Assembly: GCA_013399695.1 (NCBI GenBank)
Contig: VXAU01002312.1
Coordinates: 1-64,000 of the forward strand
Reading direction: 5' to 3'
DNA: 64,000 bases
Source of the DNA: Formicarius rufipectus
Taxonomy: Eukaryota > Chordata > Aves > Passeriformes > Formicariidae
The position numbers and the translations under genes were made by a program. The notes under the pieces are model-generated. The model had not been told where the DNA came from, ran no database searches, and saw only the letters and a list, made by a program, of their open reading frames with translations. Position 1 is the first letter of the stretch. Every line of letters begins with the position of its first letter. Below are positions 48,301 through 60,500 of the stretch, one piece after another.

Positions 48301-51300
48301 TTTGAAAAATAAAAGAGCACAAACGAAGTTTCAGGAATAGCTTCTTAAAAGAGCACTTGGGAAAGAGTGATTTCCATACAAGCACCTCCTCACTGACAGA
48401 CCAGTAATGGCCCAGGAATCTGCAACAGGAGTACAGCTCTGTTAATGACTGTAGATCTTATTTCCTCTTTAATTTGGATTTGCCTGAGGAACCAAACCAA
48501 GAATGTTAAGGGACAACACCAAAAGGAAAAGGCATATTTCTTTTTCTTTTCCACAAAACTTAAAGCCCCATATTGTATGTTGATTTCAGTTTCATTGGAG
48601 TGCTTTGCTTTTAATACAAAATCAAATATTACATTTAATTTTCATTTGACTGTTTCTAGACCTGTAAACGTCAAAGGAAAATACATCAAGAAAATAGTGC
48701 AGCATTAAAATGCTTAATAAATCTGCTTGTTGCTAGACACAAAGAAAATAAATCTCATTTAAAGTCTCAAATGCTGCTTCTTGAGGTTGCTTTTTCAAAT
48801 ACATGTGATCAAGTCTTAACAGAAAGAGCTAAAATTCTTGTTTTTTTGCATTCTGCATGTGCTCAGGCAAAATCTTTGCTCTGCAGTGTATTCCCATTAG
48901 TTACCCTATTCTCTTTCCTTTTTGGGTCTCTGTTTTGTTTCACTCCTCTACAAGATCTTGCCTGGAAAGCCACAGTGTAAGTTTGTAATGCATAGAATCT
49001 AGTTAAGTTGAACTATAGTAAAATTAATGAATGTAATAATAAATTGCAAGTCTTCTGTGCTTTTTTTTCCTTGCCTAAAATGTTCTATTATCTTATACTC
49101 CACAATGTACTAGCATTCATGCCAAGCTCTAATCAGCTTTAAACAAAGAGACTTTCTTTTTGGTGGTGGTGGGGAATCAAAAATCAGTACATTGACTCTC
49201 AGCCAAATATTCCAGTGGATTTTACCTATTTCTTGTGCGTTCCTCTCTAGTGTAAATTTTGTATACCCCCACATTGTTCTTCAGATGTTCAAGGAGGACT
49301 TTGAGATCTTCATCTTCAAGCATTCTTGTCTGAGCTCTTGCCTTTAGTCCCCTTATTTAGAGTGTGGTCATTTCAGTAGGACCAAAGTGGAACTGTCGAT
49401 CATCCCAATAGCCAGGTTCAATTACATGTGTGTTTGCAGAAAGTATCACATCAGAAGTTTCCTTTAGTCACATTACTCAATTGATCTGGAAATACTGATG
49501 ACACAGTGAGGTCACAGCTGTATTAAATGAATACACTGATGGTCTCTGGCATCTGTGAATAGTCTACCATTAAACTCTAAACTTATTCTGTCTGTAACTC
49601 AGTGCTTATATTATTTCTTTTTCACCTTCTTTCTCCCATGAGGACATGGTAATAAATGATAAGGGAGCATGGTTCTGCAAAATCCTCAGATCTCCCTTTC
49701 TTAAAAGGCACAGAGAATGCTTATAAAATTCCAATTTTATCTTTGTTCCTCTGAGCAAACCCCTTAGCTTTGTGTTCATGTCAATCACAATCAGTAACAA
49801 ATGAAACCTCTCTATGGAATACTTAATTTGATCTAAATATATCCTATATTTATTAATATAACTGTATTTAGATGGTTTTAACAGGAGCAACAGCTGAAAT
49901 ACCTGTAGAAACCACCAGATATAAGACAAAATACAAAAATATATAATACACAAGACAAAAAGGAGATTGCAACCAAACAAGGTGCTTTGTCAACACTCTG
50001 AATTCAATGCCTACTAGGCAACTGGATGTCTATTTCTAGAAAATGCTTTCCTTAGGCCCAAATAAACACATGCTTTCACATTTATGGTGGCAATCATTAA
50101 AAAAATCCATAAAAATATGAATTTACAACAGTATCTAGAAGCTGCTTAGACTGAGTCCATCTTGGGAAATTCGTAAAAACAGACAGATTAGTTTAGAAGG
50201 TCTTTCCTGGTTTTTCTACACTTTAATAATTAAAATAAATATTCCTGTGGGATCAAGCAGTGAACAGCAGGAATAACTGTTAAAAAGTGAAATGGTTAGA
50301 CTGCATGTTCTATCCCTTTCGTATCCTATTTTATTCTGCTAATCCTGCAGATGCAATAGAGTGGATTTTTACAGGGAGAAGCAGCACTCAGGAGAAATGG
50401 GTTTTCTAAAGGGGATTTGGCACCACTTTGGTACTGAGATGAAGGTCAAATGTTCACAAGAGGTCAACACTAAGCAGCTTCAACCATGACACTTGGGCAA
50501 AAATTTTCCAAAGAAGTCAGCATCTTGTATGCAGAGTTTGTTCTGATAATCTTGTTTTCATGGCAGAGCTGAAGCTAAGCCCTTCTGAAAATCTGACTGC
50601 TGTAGCCAATTACATTGACAGAAGCCCAGTTGTTGCATATTGAACTGTGATTTGAAATGGTCAGAGAAATGGAAATTGTGTATGTTTCATAGATTTTGAA
50701 ATGTTTAGTTTATGAGAAAACTGAGCAAATGAGGATCTCATCACAAGCCTCTTGTGCAGCCTTCTGAAAATCAACTGCATGATGTTTTGTCAGTGCATTC
50801 TTTTCTTCAGATGACAGGGAGACAAACAGAGCAGCATTTCACTGTTGAGTGTAACTTTATTCTTTTAATGAATCATCTGTGATTTAATGTATAAATAGTG
50901 GACATTTTAAAGGATGAGTGAGATTCGGCCTTACTAATGTGGTGGGTATTTTACCATTGATTTCAGTAGATGCAGTTTTGATGCCAATTTTACAGACAAA
51001 ATAATTAATTTAAAACAATGAATTAAGTGTTGGCTACTTCACACAAACACAGTAAAGGTCATTCCCCTACTCTTCCAAATAAATGAGGGTTTCTGAATGT
51101 TTAGAATGTTACTATTTTAAAAGATACTCTTTTGGTTTCTTCAAGCACTTTGATTTGTATATCCTTATGATGAAGGCAGATAGGTATGTGACCATGGCTA
51201 CTTTTTCAATTGTGTTAATTAAACCAAAATATTTCAGTACATTATGATGTACATGTATGGATTTGACTACAGTAATTTGAAGAGCTTGAGATAAAATTAA

Positions 51301-54077
51301 TTATCATCTAAATTCATTGATGAAACACATGAGATGTTCAGTACTGAATCTTAATCCTAGCTTCTAACAAGATTTAAACCTGACTGCTATGCATTAATGA
51401 GGTTTTTTTCATAGGTGTAAGACGGTTAAAAATAAAAACAAACAAAGAAACAAAACCTAACAAGATCTAATTTCAGGGGAAAAAAAATCTATTTTCAGCA
51501 ACTTTAAGGAAATGTTGAAATAAAAACCAAAAATTGTGAAAATATAAACACCTGTGCATGCACTCACACTCCAGAAATGTTCTTTAAAAGACCTGCTGCT
51601 CATGTTTCTCTTTCAGTCTGTTTTCTTTGAAGCCAAGTGGGATGTTCAAGAGTGGAATAAATGCATTGGTGGAAAAGTCAGCAACTCTGTCTATGTAATA
51701 TTGTCTGCAACAATGGCATTAAAGAGTGAAATAGATATACCTGTTATTTGTTTCATCCCCCATGCCTAATTTTTTTCCTCTCTGATCTTTCTGCACAAAC
51801 CATGAGTCCCAGAGTACATTTCTTAATCTGGTCTGGTAACGCACATGCTTATTTGCTGGAGGCAGGCTGGAGGGTATTTAATGGCATAAAAAGGCTCAAC
51901 TTTTTTTTTGTTAACCAGAAATAGAGATGATACTGTCTAGACTTTATCTGAAGTTTGATGGAGTTTTTGCTGTTGGTTTGATTTTTTTTGCCCTATATTA
52001 CTGTTTTATTTCATTGTGTAAAGTAAATTTTTAATTATAGACTCAGAGCCCGCCCCACATCATGTAAGTGGTGTGTCAGTTTCTCAATAACGTATGCTTC
52101 TCCTGTGACCTATTTTCCTGCAGCAAATTCACTGGTTTGATATTCATTTCTAGGTGCAATGTAAAAACAGCAGCAATTCAAACCTTGAGAAGCGTGTGTT
52201 CAGGTGAATGGACAAATAGCAGTGTGCTCCCATTTCAGCTAGTTTGCCACCAGAGAAACTGGTGATGCTAAATGCACTGGTATCACGAAGAATCCTATTA
52301 AACACATACCAAAGTGTAAGTGGTTCATTGCCCTAAAAAAAACATGTGGGAAATTTTACAGGCTACAGATCTTTTTACATCCTAACTGACAGAGAGACAG
52401 GAGTGATTTGGTTCTTCATGTCTGTCTTGTGTCTTCCTTAGTAGTTTCCTTCTCTGCTTGCAAGATTTGGCTCTCAGCTAGCCTGCAAATATGAATTTCA
52501 AGGCATAGATGCTGAATATGGCATGTATGTCCTTATGGATACTGTCTGCAGCATATAGGAAAAGCTAAAAGTGTGATAGAAAGAAATTCTTAGTAAATAA
52601 GCCTTTTTTCTTCCCTCTACTGTGTTCACAAATTATCCTTCTTAATTTTATCCTTTTTGCTATGCAAAGTAACCAGAAATGCTGATATCAGATGATTTGC
52701 TTGAACCTGAGCTAGTTATCTTAAGCTAATTATTATGGATTTTAGGCCTGCTTGTATCTTCACAGGCAATTAAGCAATATTAGAGAGTAGTTATTACAAA
52801 AGGGATCAGACTGAGTCTGACTTGAGGCTCTTCTATTTTTCTTCATCACTAGAGTGATAGGAAAAAAGATTCCACCTATAAACACAGCACAAATATTTTG
52901 AGAACTGGGTTTGTTTGCTTTTTTTCGCAATTCCTTCTCAATAACAACTAAAGAAGAAAAGTTATAAACAAATATATTTGGATTGTGGATTGTAGCTGTT
53001 CAACTGATCATGTTTAGTGGGTTGGAAAACCCCAAGAAATTAACCTCCTCTCCTATCACCAGCTTCAAAAAACAATAAACAGGGAGCAGTCTGAAAGAAC
53101 AATCCTTGATTTTTCTGAAAGAAAAATCATTGACTTTAAGTTGCATTTACATTTTCAGCAAGGACCAGAAAAAATGTTAAGTAAGCCACTTCACAATAGC
53201 ATGATAATTCTTGCTTCCCATTTACAGAAATATATTTTTCATTGTTTTTAAAATAAATGAACCCTTCTGGAATTGAAATGGGGGCATTGCTTCTTTCTTT
53301 TTTTTTTTTTTTCCTTATATTAAAATAATATTTTTCAAGCCATCTTTATTTTCCTACCTCTTTAAAAATAATCAAATCCTGAACCTTGAATATTATTCTG
53401 TAAATTTTAATTCTGTTTTCCAATAATATATAAACTCTGATTGTACCTACCTTATTGAAATGCAGAAACCACTTAACAAAGAACAAAGAGAATTTATAGT
53501 ATGAGTTTATTATGTGAAAGGAAGAAGGCAGATTAAAAGATCTTTTAATGTTTTTATGCAAAATATTTAAAAATGGAGCTCTCCTACAAACTCATGAAAA
53601 TAATATCAAATATTTAGAGCATTTTACAAAGCCAGAGAGTTAAGAAGTATGAGATGAATTTTAGATCCCATAAGCAAACTGTAAATATTGCTTGACCATT
53701 TTGTGCTGGGTGAAGAAAGCATACAGTGAAAAAGCTGTTTAAAATTCAAAAAAAACCCCCATATATATTTAAAAACCTTTTAGAAGAAGTAGCAGATGTT
53801 CTATGAAAAATGATGTCTGGATCAAAATTCTTGCATCTATACATAACCCAGTCAAATACAGCTGGCTTTAACAAATTCTGATAAATATTTTAATCTCAGT
53901 AAGAAAATGAATGCAATGATGTGCAAAATGAGCATATCAGTATTGATAAGATTTTTATGTGCTAATGCTGTTTTTCTGGAGAATAGTTGGCAGGCATGAC
54001 AGGAAAGAGACTGCCAAAGGTGTGCATGTGAAGCACCAAGGGCTGTTGATAAAAGTAGCATAGATTGTGGGCTGGGA
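45344..54077. other. Gene-free stretch
   Basis: The longest featureless part of the window. No coding sequence recognised. It holds a (TTTG)n-like patch near 47.5 kb, a perfect hairpin at 48.26 kb, a T15 run near 53.3 kb, a regulatory-looking block near 50.6 kb and an exon-like arrangement at 52.12-52.20 kb (the last two in the findings). The 124-codon minus-strand frame at 49.6-50.0 kb is F/I/L/Y-rich with no family resemblance. Confidence 0.6.
48258..48283. repeat. Perfect 9-bp hairpin
   Basis: TGCTGCTGT and ACAGCAGCA flank the eight-base loop CATAAGCA. Stem pairing is perfect but does not extend outward, so it is too short for a canonical microRNA precursor. Confidence 0.6.
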
Positions 54078-54284
54078 GAAACATTCAGAGGGTGGTTGGG
54101 CACCTGAGTGGGTTTCCCAGGGCAGGGGTCACAGCACCAAGACTGACAGACTTCAAGAAGCATTTGGATGGTACTCTTGGGCACATGGTGTGACTCTTTG
54201 GAATGGTCCTCTGCAGGGCAAGGATGGGACAGGATGGTTGATCCTTGAGTCCCTTCCAACAAAGCATATTCTGTGATTCTGTGA
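54078..54284 (+). mobile_element. CR1 LINE, 3' UTR fragment
   Basis: The final about 200 bases of a CR1 element in plus orientation. GGGTTTCCCAGGGCAG is followed by CTTCAAGAAGCATTTGGATG, GGGCACATGGTGTGACTCTT and CCTCTGCAGGGC. The diagnostic end is GATCCTTGAGTCCCTTCCAAC and then CATATTCTGTGATTCTGTGA. It is 5'-truncated, as nearly all CR1 copies are. The ending is the canonical CR1 tail of short ATTCTGTG repeats rather than a poly(A) tail. Confidence 0.93.
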
Positions 54285-57200
54285 CATAAAACCCAAAAAT
54301 GTCTTCATTTGCTTTTCAATATCATAGCTTGGTCAGAACTAAGTGCTGAGAGGTGTTAACAGGCCTGTGGAAGGACTGGAGTGGAGAGAACTGCAGCTGG
54401 AGAGCAGCAGTTTTGCGAAATGCAGACCTGGAGACCGTGCTGGTATGGACTGGGCTATTTTGGAAGAAATCACAGGACTTAGGTCTGACATGGATGGATG
54501 AGTCCAGATATTATTCATAGATCCTGTTTAAAATAGGATTGAAATGTGCATGCTATTTTTTTTCCCCTGTGACATATCACAAAGTGTGAAGGCAATCTGC
54601 ATTTTCAGAGCAACTAAACCAAAATCCTACTTGATCTACCTCTTGGTTATGCAGATTAGGTCGAATACGGAAGTGTTTCTGCATTTAATGTTATTTTACT
54701 TTCTTCATAGTTGTTCAATATTGGGTGTTTTTGTTTAAAAATAATTATAACAGTATAATAATTGTATCTCTTCTCGATTATGTTTAATGTTTTCCATCTA
54801 CTTACATATAAAGAACTAGATCTTTCTGCATTCTCTTTATATTTAGTTTTTTAAAATGGTTTATTCAACAAATTTTTACATACATGTGAATACTTTTTTG
54901 TGATTTCTTGTATGGATATGTTTATTCTAAGTCACCTGACAAGTAAAATAGCAAGAAGGCATTAAATTATGGTGCAGGCATGTAGATAAAGCAAGCTCAC
55001 ACTTTTATACAACAGAAAATCTCCAACCTCCTTTTAAAAGCTCCAGCTATAACTGAAAAAACTTTTTGTTAAACTTTTAGTGTTTTCAGGCAGTTTTTTA
55101 TTAATTTTTAAAATACTTCTTCAATTAAACATACAGATACACATCTGTTTAATAAATGAAATAGCAAGTAAAACATGTAAATGAGACACTTGTTTTCTAT
55201 ACCAAGATCTTTATACTTAAACCTTCTTCTCCGAATATAACTACTAAAATAGGTCATGGTATAAAAATAACATAGTAAGCAATTTAAGGACTAGATTTTT
55301 TTGCAAACTGAGTGGTCTAAATCTACTCTAACTCCATTGATTTCACTGGTTTAACTTAGGTTAAACCATGTTGTTACTAATGAACGTGAATCTGCTGCAG
55401 ATGAGATACTAATTCCTCCAAAAACCTAACAGCAAGTAGCATGACTTAGCTAGGAAAAAAATAAGGAAGTTGAAGGAAATGCCTCCTTTCTTTCATTCCA
55501 TCTGCAAATTTCACTTTAAATCCTGTACTGCAGGAGTATCTGACCTTTCAAACAGATGGATGCCTCACGGAGGTGCACAGGAGACGTATTTAGCCTTCCT
55601 CTGCCAGGTGACAAGTGTGCCCATTGTGGAGCTGCAGCCGCCCCCTTCACCGTGACTGGCACACAGCATCCTGCTCTGAGGTACCTACTCTTCACGTTGT
55701 GTGGGTGGGTGAGCACACGTGTTGGGAGTGCCCAGATTTCTGCAGCTGTTCTGCATAGAGGCCTGGACATATGCTGCAGGGAAAGGGGTTGGTGAACCCT
55801 TGGGAAAATCAGTGAGTGCTAGAGCAGTTGGAATTATTTATGTCTTGCTTTTTGATTGTATCTCAGGTGTTCATGAGAACTAAGTCATATATTCTATGAA
55901 ATGATTATACAAAATGGATCAAATAGAAAGGCCATTGTAGAAGGCACCATCCTTGGACTGCACTAAGCGTAATCCTGCTGAAGCTCTTACTTGTTAATCA
56001 AACTCTACTTCTTCCCTAATAGGTCAATAATGTAATAAAAATTAGTTTTTAATTTTGTTTTTTTTTTTTTAATTTGCAACTCATGCCTCCTTCCAGGTTC
56101 CGTGCAAGTTTGATTACTACAGTAGCCACTTATTAAATAGAAGGAGTAAAAACTAAGCCAAAGGTTTCTGTTTTAGTGATATTTGACAGCAGGAGAAACA
56201 CCAGGACTAGTAACTGCCAAGCAGAGGTAGTTCTGAATGGACATTTAAAATGAAAAAAAAATTATCTTTGTCAACAAATCTTTCATAAATTATTTGGTTT
56301 GGGGAAACTGAAACAAAATAGCTATTTCCATCAGTTTTGCCAAAATATAGTCTATTATTTAGAATTGCTTTCTCAGAAAATTACAGTTCTTAAACCTTAT
56401 TACATTTAGTTAGCCATGAAATTAGGAAAAGAGGTCTAGTACCTAATTAACCCAATTTTTGCAAAAACCTGTCTTACTCCAGAGCCTTATGAGTGACTTC
56501 AGAGAGAGCATAGGGCTCTCCCACTCCAAGGAAGTGTACCACTGCAGAATGTAGTTATTAAACTTCACCCTTGTTGCACAGATATTCATAGTGATACAGT
56601 TTTCTATCACAGTTTTATGCGACATCACAGAATTCAATGCAGCTGCATTAATACAGAACAGTTAAGAATTAGTCCACTGTGCACCTCTTATGTCATTTAA
56701 GTACTACTGAAGAATTCTTCACAGAGTTTGTCATCATCAGGAGCATTAAAGCAAGCGGGCCAGTTTGAATGAATAATCAAACCTTCCTGATGCTAATTCC
56801 AAAGTCCATGTGGAGGCAGTCAGAGCGGTAACAGGATGCATTTTAGTCTAAGCAAAGCATTTAGGATGTGTCTAGGCAGAAAAGCAATATGATTGTTCCA
56901 CAAGAAGTGGCCAAAATATCTGAAAGGTTTTTATGACAATGAGTACTGAAGTATGTGATAACTCAGATAAGATTTTTCTTTTTTCCCCCTGATAAAAAGG
57001 ATCTTCCTTGTGCCTTTCATTTGTCCTTGTATTCTACAGTGTGTGCTTTTTAAAATCTTTTTGTTGCTGTAACACTGGTTGATTGAAATTCTCAATTTGT
57101 AGGTCTCCTTGAACATGTTTATTCAGGGGATGGGACTTGCAAAAACAATACACTTGTGTGAGGTAATCTCATCACATCAGCCTTCATTATCATTTTTAGA

Positions 57201-57508
57201 TTGTCTAACTGGAGAACTTGTCAGTGCTGTAGATCCTGTGCTCCCACAAAATGCCTCAATTGTTGTGTGCTGATCTTTGATAGTATGTTGACCGTAGCTT
57301 GACTGTGATGTCTGAACTACATGAGCATCTGATGTGCCAAAACTGCAACTTTTCTGTACTGATACAATGGGATGTTTTGAGCACAGGAGCTGAGGTCTTT
57401 CTTCATGTGTGTTGTGGAATTCTGCCCCCTGCATACCCCCCCATCTATATTTTGATTTTTAAAATTAAAATACCATCATTATTGCCCTGTATAGACCATT
57501 CACGTAAG
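54285..57508. other. Gene-free stretch
   Basis: No recognisable gene. A GC-richer 250-base patch with several CpG lies at 55.55-55.80 kb, and a T12 run lies near 56.06 kb. The patch carries overlapping frames on both strands (61-84 codons) without family resemblance. Confidence 0.65.
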
Positions 57509-57568
57509 AGTTGTACTTGATCCTTGTGGGTCCCTTCCAACTCAGAATATTGTGTTATTCTGTGATCC
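57509..57568 (+). mobile_element. CR1 LINE, very short 3' end
   Basis: Contains TTGATCCTTGTGGGTCCCTT, CCAACTCAGAATATT and TTATTCTGTGAT, the terminal words of CR1. Only about 60 bases are recognisable, making it an extremely 5'-truncated insertion. It has the same orientation as the copy 3.2 kb upstream. Confidence 0.85.
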
Positions 57569-60500
57569 TAAGTTTATGCACATGGTGCAACTTACTGCAT
57601 TACTCTTCTTCTAACAAGGATGAAAGGCAACTGAGTTAGTTTCCTATTTTCCACAGCTGGATGATGTGTCTATCCATTCCCCTCTTTGCCACACTGAATG
57701 CCTTTAAATCCATCATGAGTCATTTTTCATATGTGGAAACTAATTAACATCTTGAGAACAGATTGCTTGCATTGTCCTGATATTTTCTGAAGTAACCAGA
57801 TGCTGTAATTACTGTATATACAGTTCTTTTTGCCTGTAGGTTGTCAGATAGCACTCTCTATCACTTTAATTAACAGCATAAAGTTCATTTAAATAGTAAA
57901 GGATGAGACAAATTTGTTTAGAAGTACTTGAATGTAGTAGGAAAAAAGATTTGTCCTGAAGGTAAAAGCAAAATAAATTTAATTCAAATAATTCATGCTA
58001 GAATACTTAATTCCTTTCCTTTTTAGTTCTACTATCTTTATTTGCAATTCTGCTACCTTTAATTATACTTTTTTGTTTATTTTTTAGCAGGCATGTACAA
58101 GTGCTCTGTGTTCATTTGCTGTAAAATAGGTCTAGTTCTTCAATAATTACATTCTTGGTGAAACCCATATTTATTGGTCCTTCTTCTCTATCTCAGTGTC
58201 TACTTTGATTAGCTCATTACTAGTGCTTTATTTCTTCTGACTTTTCCCCGAAAGCTGAACGAAGTGGATCACTATTAAGAAAAGAGATAGCTCATTGTTA
58301 ATTACCTTTTAGGTGACAAGAGGCAATAAACATTCTGTGAGAGCTGGTTTAAAAGGGTCCATATAAAGAAGGAAAGGAATGGAGAGACAAGGCATAGACA
58401 TATAAAGATATAAGGGTTAAATCAAATCATTTGCCTTCTAGCCATTACCGGTTGTTTTTCCATAGAGATTTACTTATGAACAGTGTCAGGTGGGCTGTAT
58501 TTTAATTGGTCCTGTAAAACAGCGTCCACTGGAGTGCAACACAGCACCTCTCGGATGAGGAGTGATTTGTTATGTCAGACTTTCATCAGAAGCTTTCTGA
58601 GGTCCAAACACATTGTGATACATTTTAATTATTCATCTTGGTTAGAGCAAGTTCCAAACAACTATGACAGATTTTGTCATGAGAGGTATTAAGAAAGATA
58701 AGGAAGAGAGAATTCAGTGGAATATGTCATCAGTTGAAATGCCAGACACATGTACAATGACAGGGCTTCTTTTGAGGATGGTACTTACATCAAATCCAAA
58801 AATAAGATTGCAGTCTTTTTTTTCATGTAAATCCAATGCTTAATTCAAGACATTTGTATATGCCAATTTAACTTGTCATAGTCTATGACTACTCAAAATA
58901 TTTTATCTATAACCATTAAGTTTTTACCCATTACATGATGATGGATACCATAACCTTCTGTCCTAACTTTCAGATCAATATGTTTAGTATTTCACAAAAG
59001 TGACAAAAATTATAAAGAAAAATACTACATCTGCAAAATGTATCTTACTTATTTCATGGGGTTTTTTTAATGCATTTTTACTAGTTGTAGTGCATCACTA
59101 AAAAATAAGAAGAGAATATCAGTGAACTTTAAAGACTGTGTGAATTCTTTATTAGTGATAGGAGAACATAATAAAAAGGATATTTCAAACAGGAAAATCG
59201 CTCTTCAAAATCAGGAGGAAGTATAACGTTAATGCCATACAGGAAATAAAGAAAAAAAAATTGGAATAGAAAATGGAACCAACCTTGGGAACCATTAGAA
59301 ATCCAGGTGTTATTAACAAGACTAGGTATGTGCTAAGAGAATGAAATAGAATACAGCACAAGACCTTGTTGTGTATCATTGTTGTATATCTGATCGGTTA
59401 TTTTTCTGTATTTCAGGAACCTTTTAAATGAAGGAGGTAAAAACATTTATAGTCCCTATGGATAAACCTGATTTTTAATGAGTAAAGTCAGTCTCAACAA
59501 GGTACCGTCATTGTTAGTGGAATGATGAGTCGTGGAAAAGCATGCAGTTTCCAAAGCAGTCTTCACCCTGGGGATCAGTCAACTGAAGATGGTTGAAGGT
59601 TTTTCTTATTTTTTGAGATTGGTTGATTGTCAACACCGGAGATTCCCAGACTGTGGTTGCCAGATCATACAATTCTTAGGATGTCAGTTGCTAAGTTAGA
59701 TGAGTTGGTGGTGTGAGGATTGAGATACATGTGGACAAAAACATCTTTTTATTGTGTATGGGAAAAGAAGTGGGGGAGGGCAATCATGCAGTAGGAAATC
59801 ATAGTCATGGTCAGAGCAGCATGAGGAAGTCGCTGGAACAAAGAATCAACAGGGAGAGGACCAACAACCAGATCTCAAGACTGGGGAGATGGACACAAGT
59901 CCAGAATAGGTGCAGGTTTTTGTGGCAAAGGAGTAAATCCAGTGAAGACAGGAATGATAAAAGGAGATGGACACAAAGGTCATAAACAGTTGAAGTGAGC
60001 TGTGTTGCCAAGGTGCTTGGCAAAGTGGGAATTAGAGAGGAAAGAACCTTCATCCAACCTACAGTCTCATTTGTTGCCTACTTACGCTGAGTCAGCACCT
60101 GGCTAGTTTTACCTTCTAAACAGGCATAACCTTAATGGTAACTGAAAGGCTGACTGGTTTTAATTTTACAATATCTTGAGATATCAGTAAGCAGAAACAC
60201 AACTCACTCCCCAGAGCATTTTTATGAGGTTCAGTTTCATTAAATTTATTTTTTTTTCCATAAAAGAGGCAGGAGTTTTATCTGCAGGATATGCCAGGTG
60301 GAAAGCAGCCAGCTGGAGAGCCTGAATTTTGCCAAATTCCAGACACTTTGAACTTCTGCAAAAGATCTGAACAGGGACCATAAATGGCAAACAAGAATGT
60401 TTGAAATTTTCCTCAGCTCTGAACAAGCTTCACAAGAATTTCTCTGACTTCATAGAACAATTTTGACAAATTAACAATTCCCAAAGAGTAATAAGCAGCC

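Noticed and set aside
49606..49980. 124-codon minus-strand frame rich in F, I, L and Y
   Set aside because: Membrane-like composition follows from AT-rich codons, and there is no family resemblance or exon signals.
51617..51769. Acceptor-like CTCTTTCAG followed by an open frame (SVFFEAKWDVQEW)
   Set aside because: No acceptable donor at the end of the open stretch and no family match.
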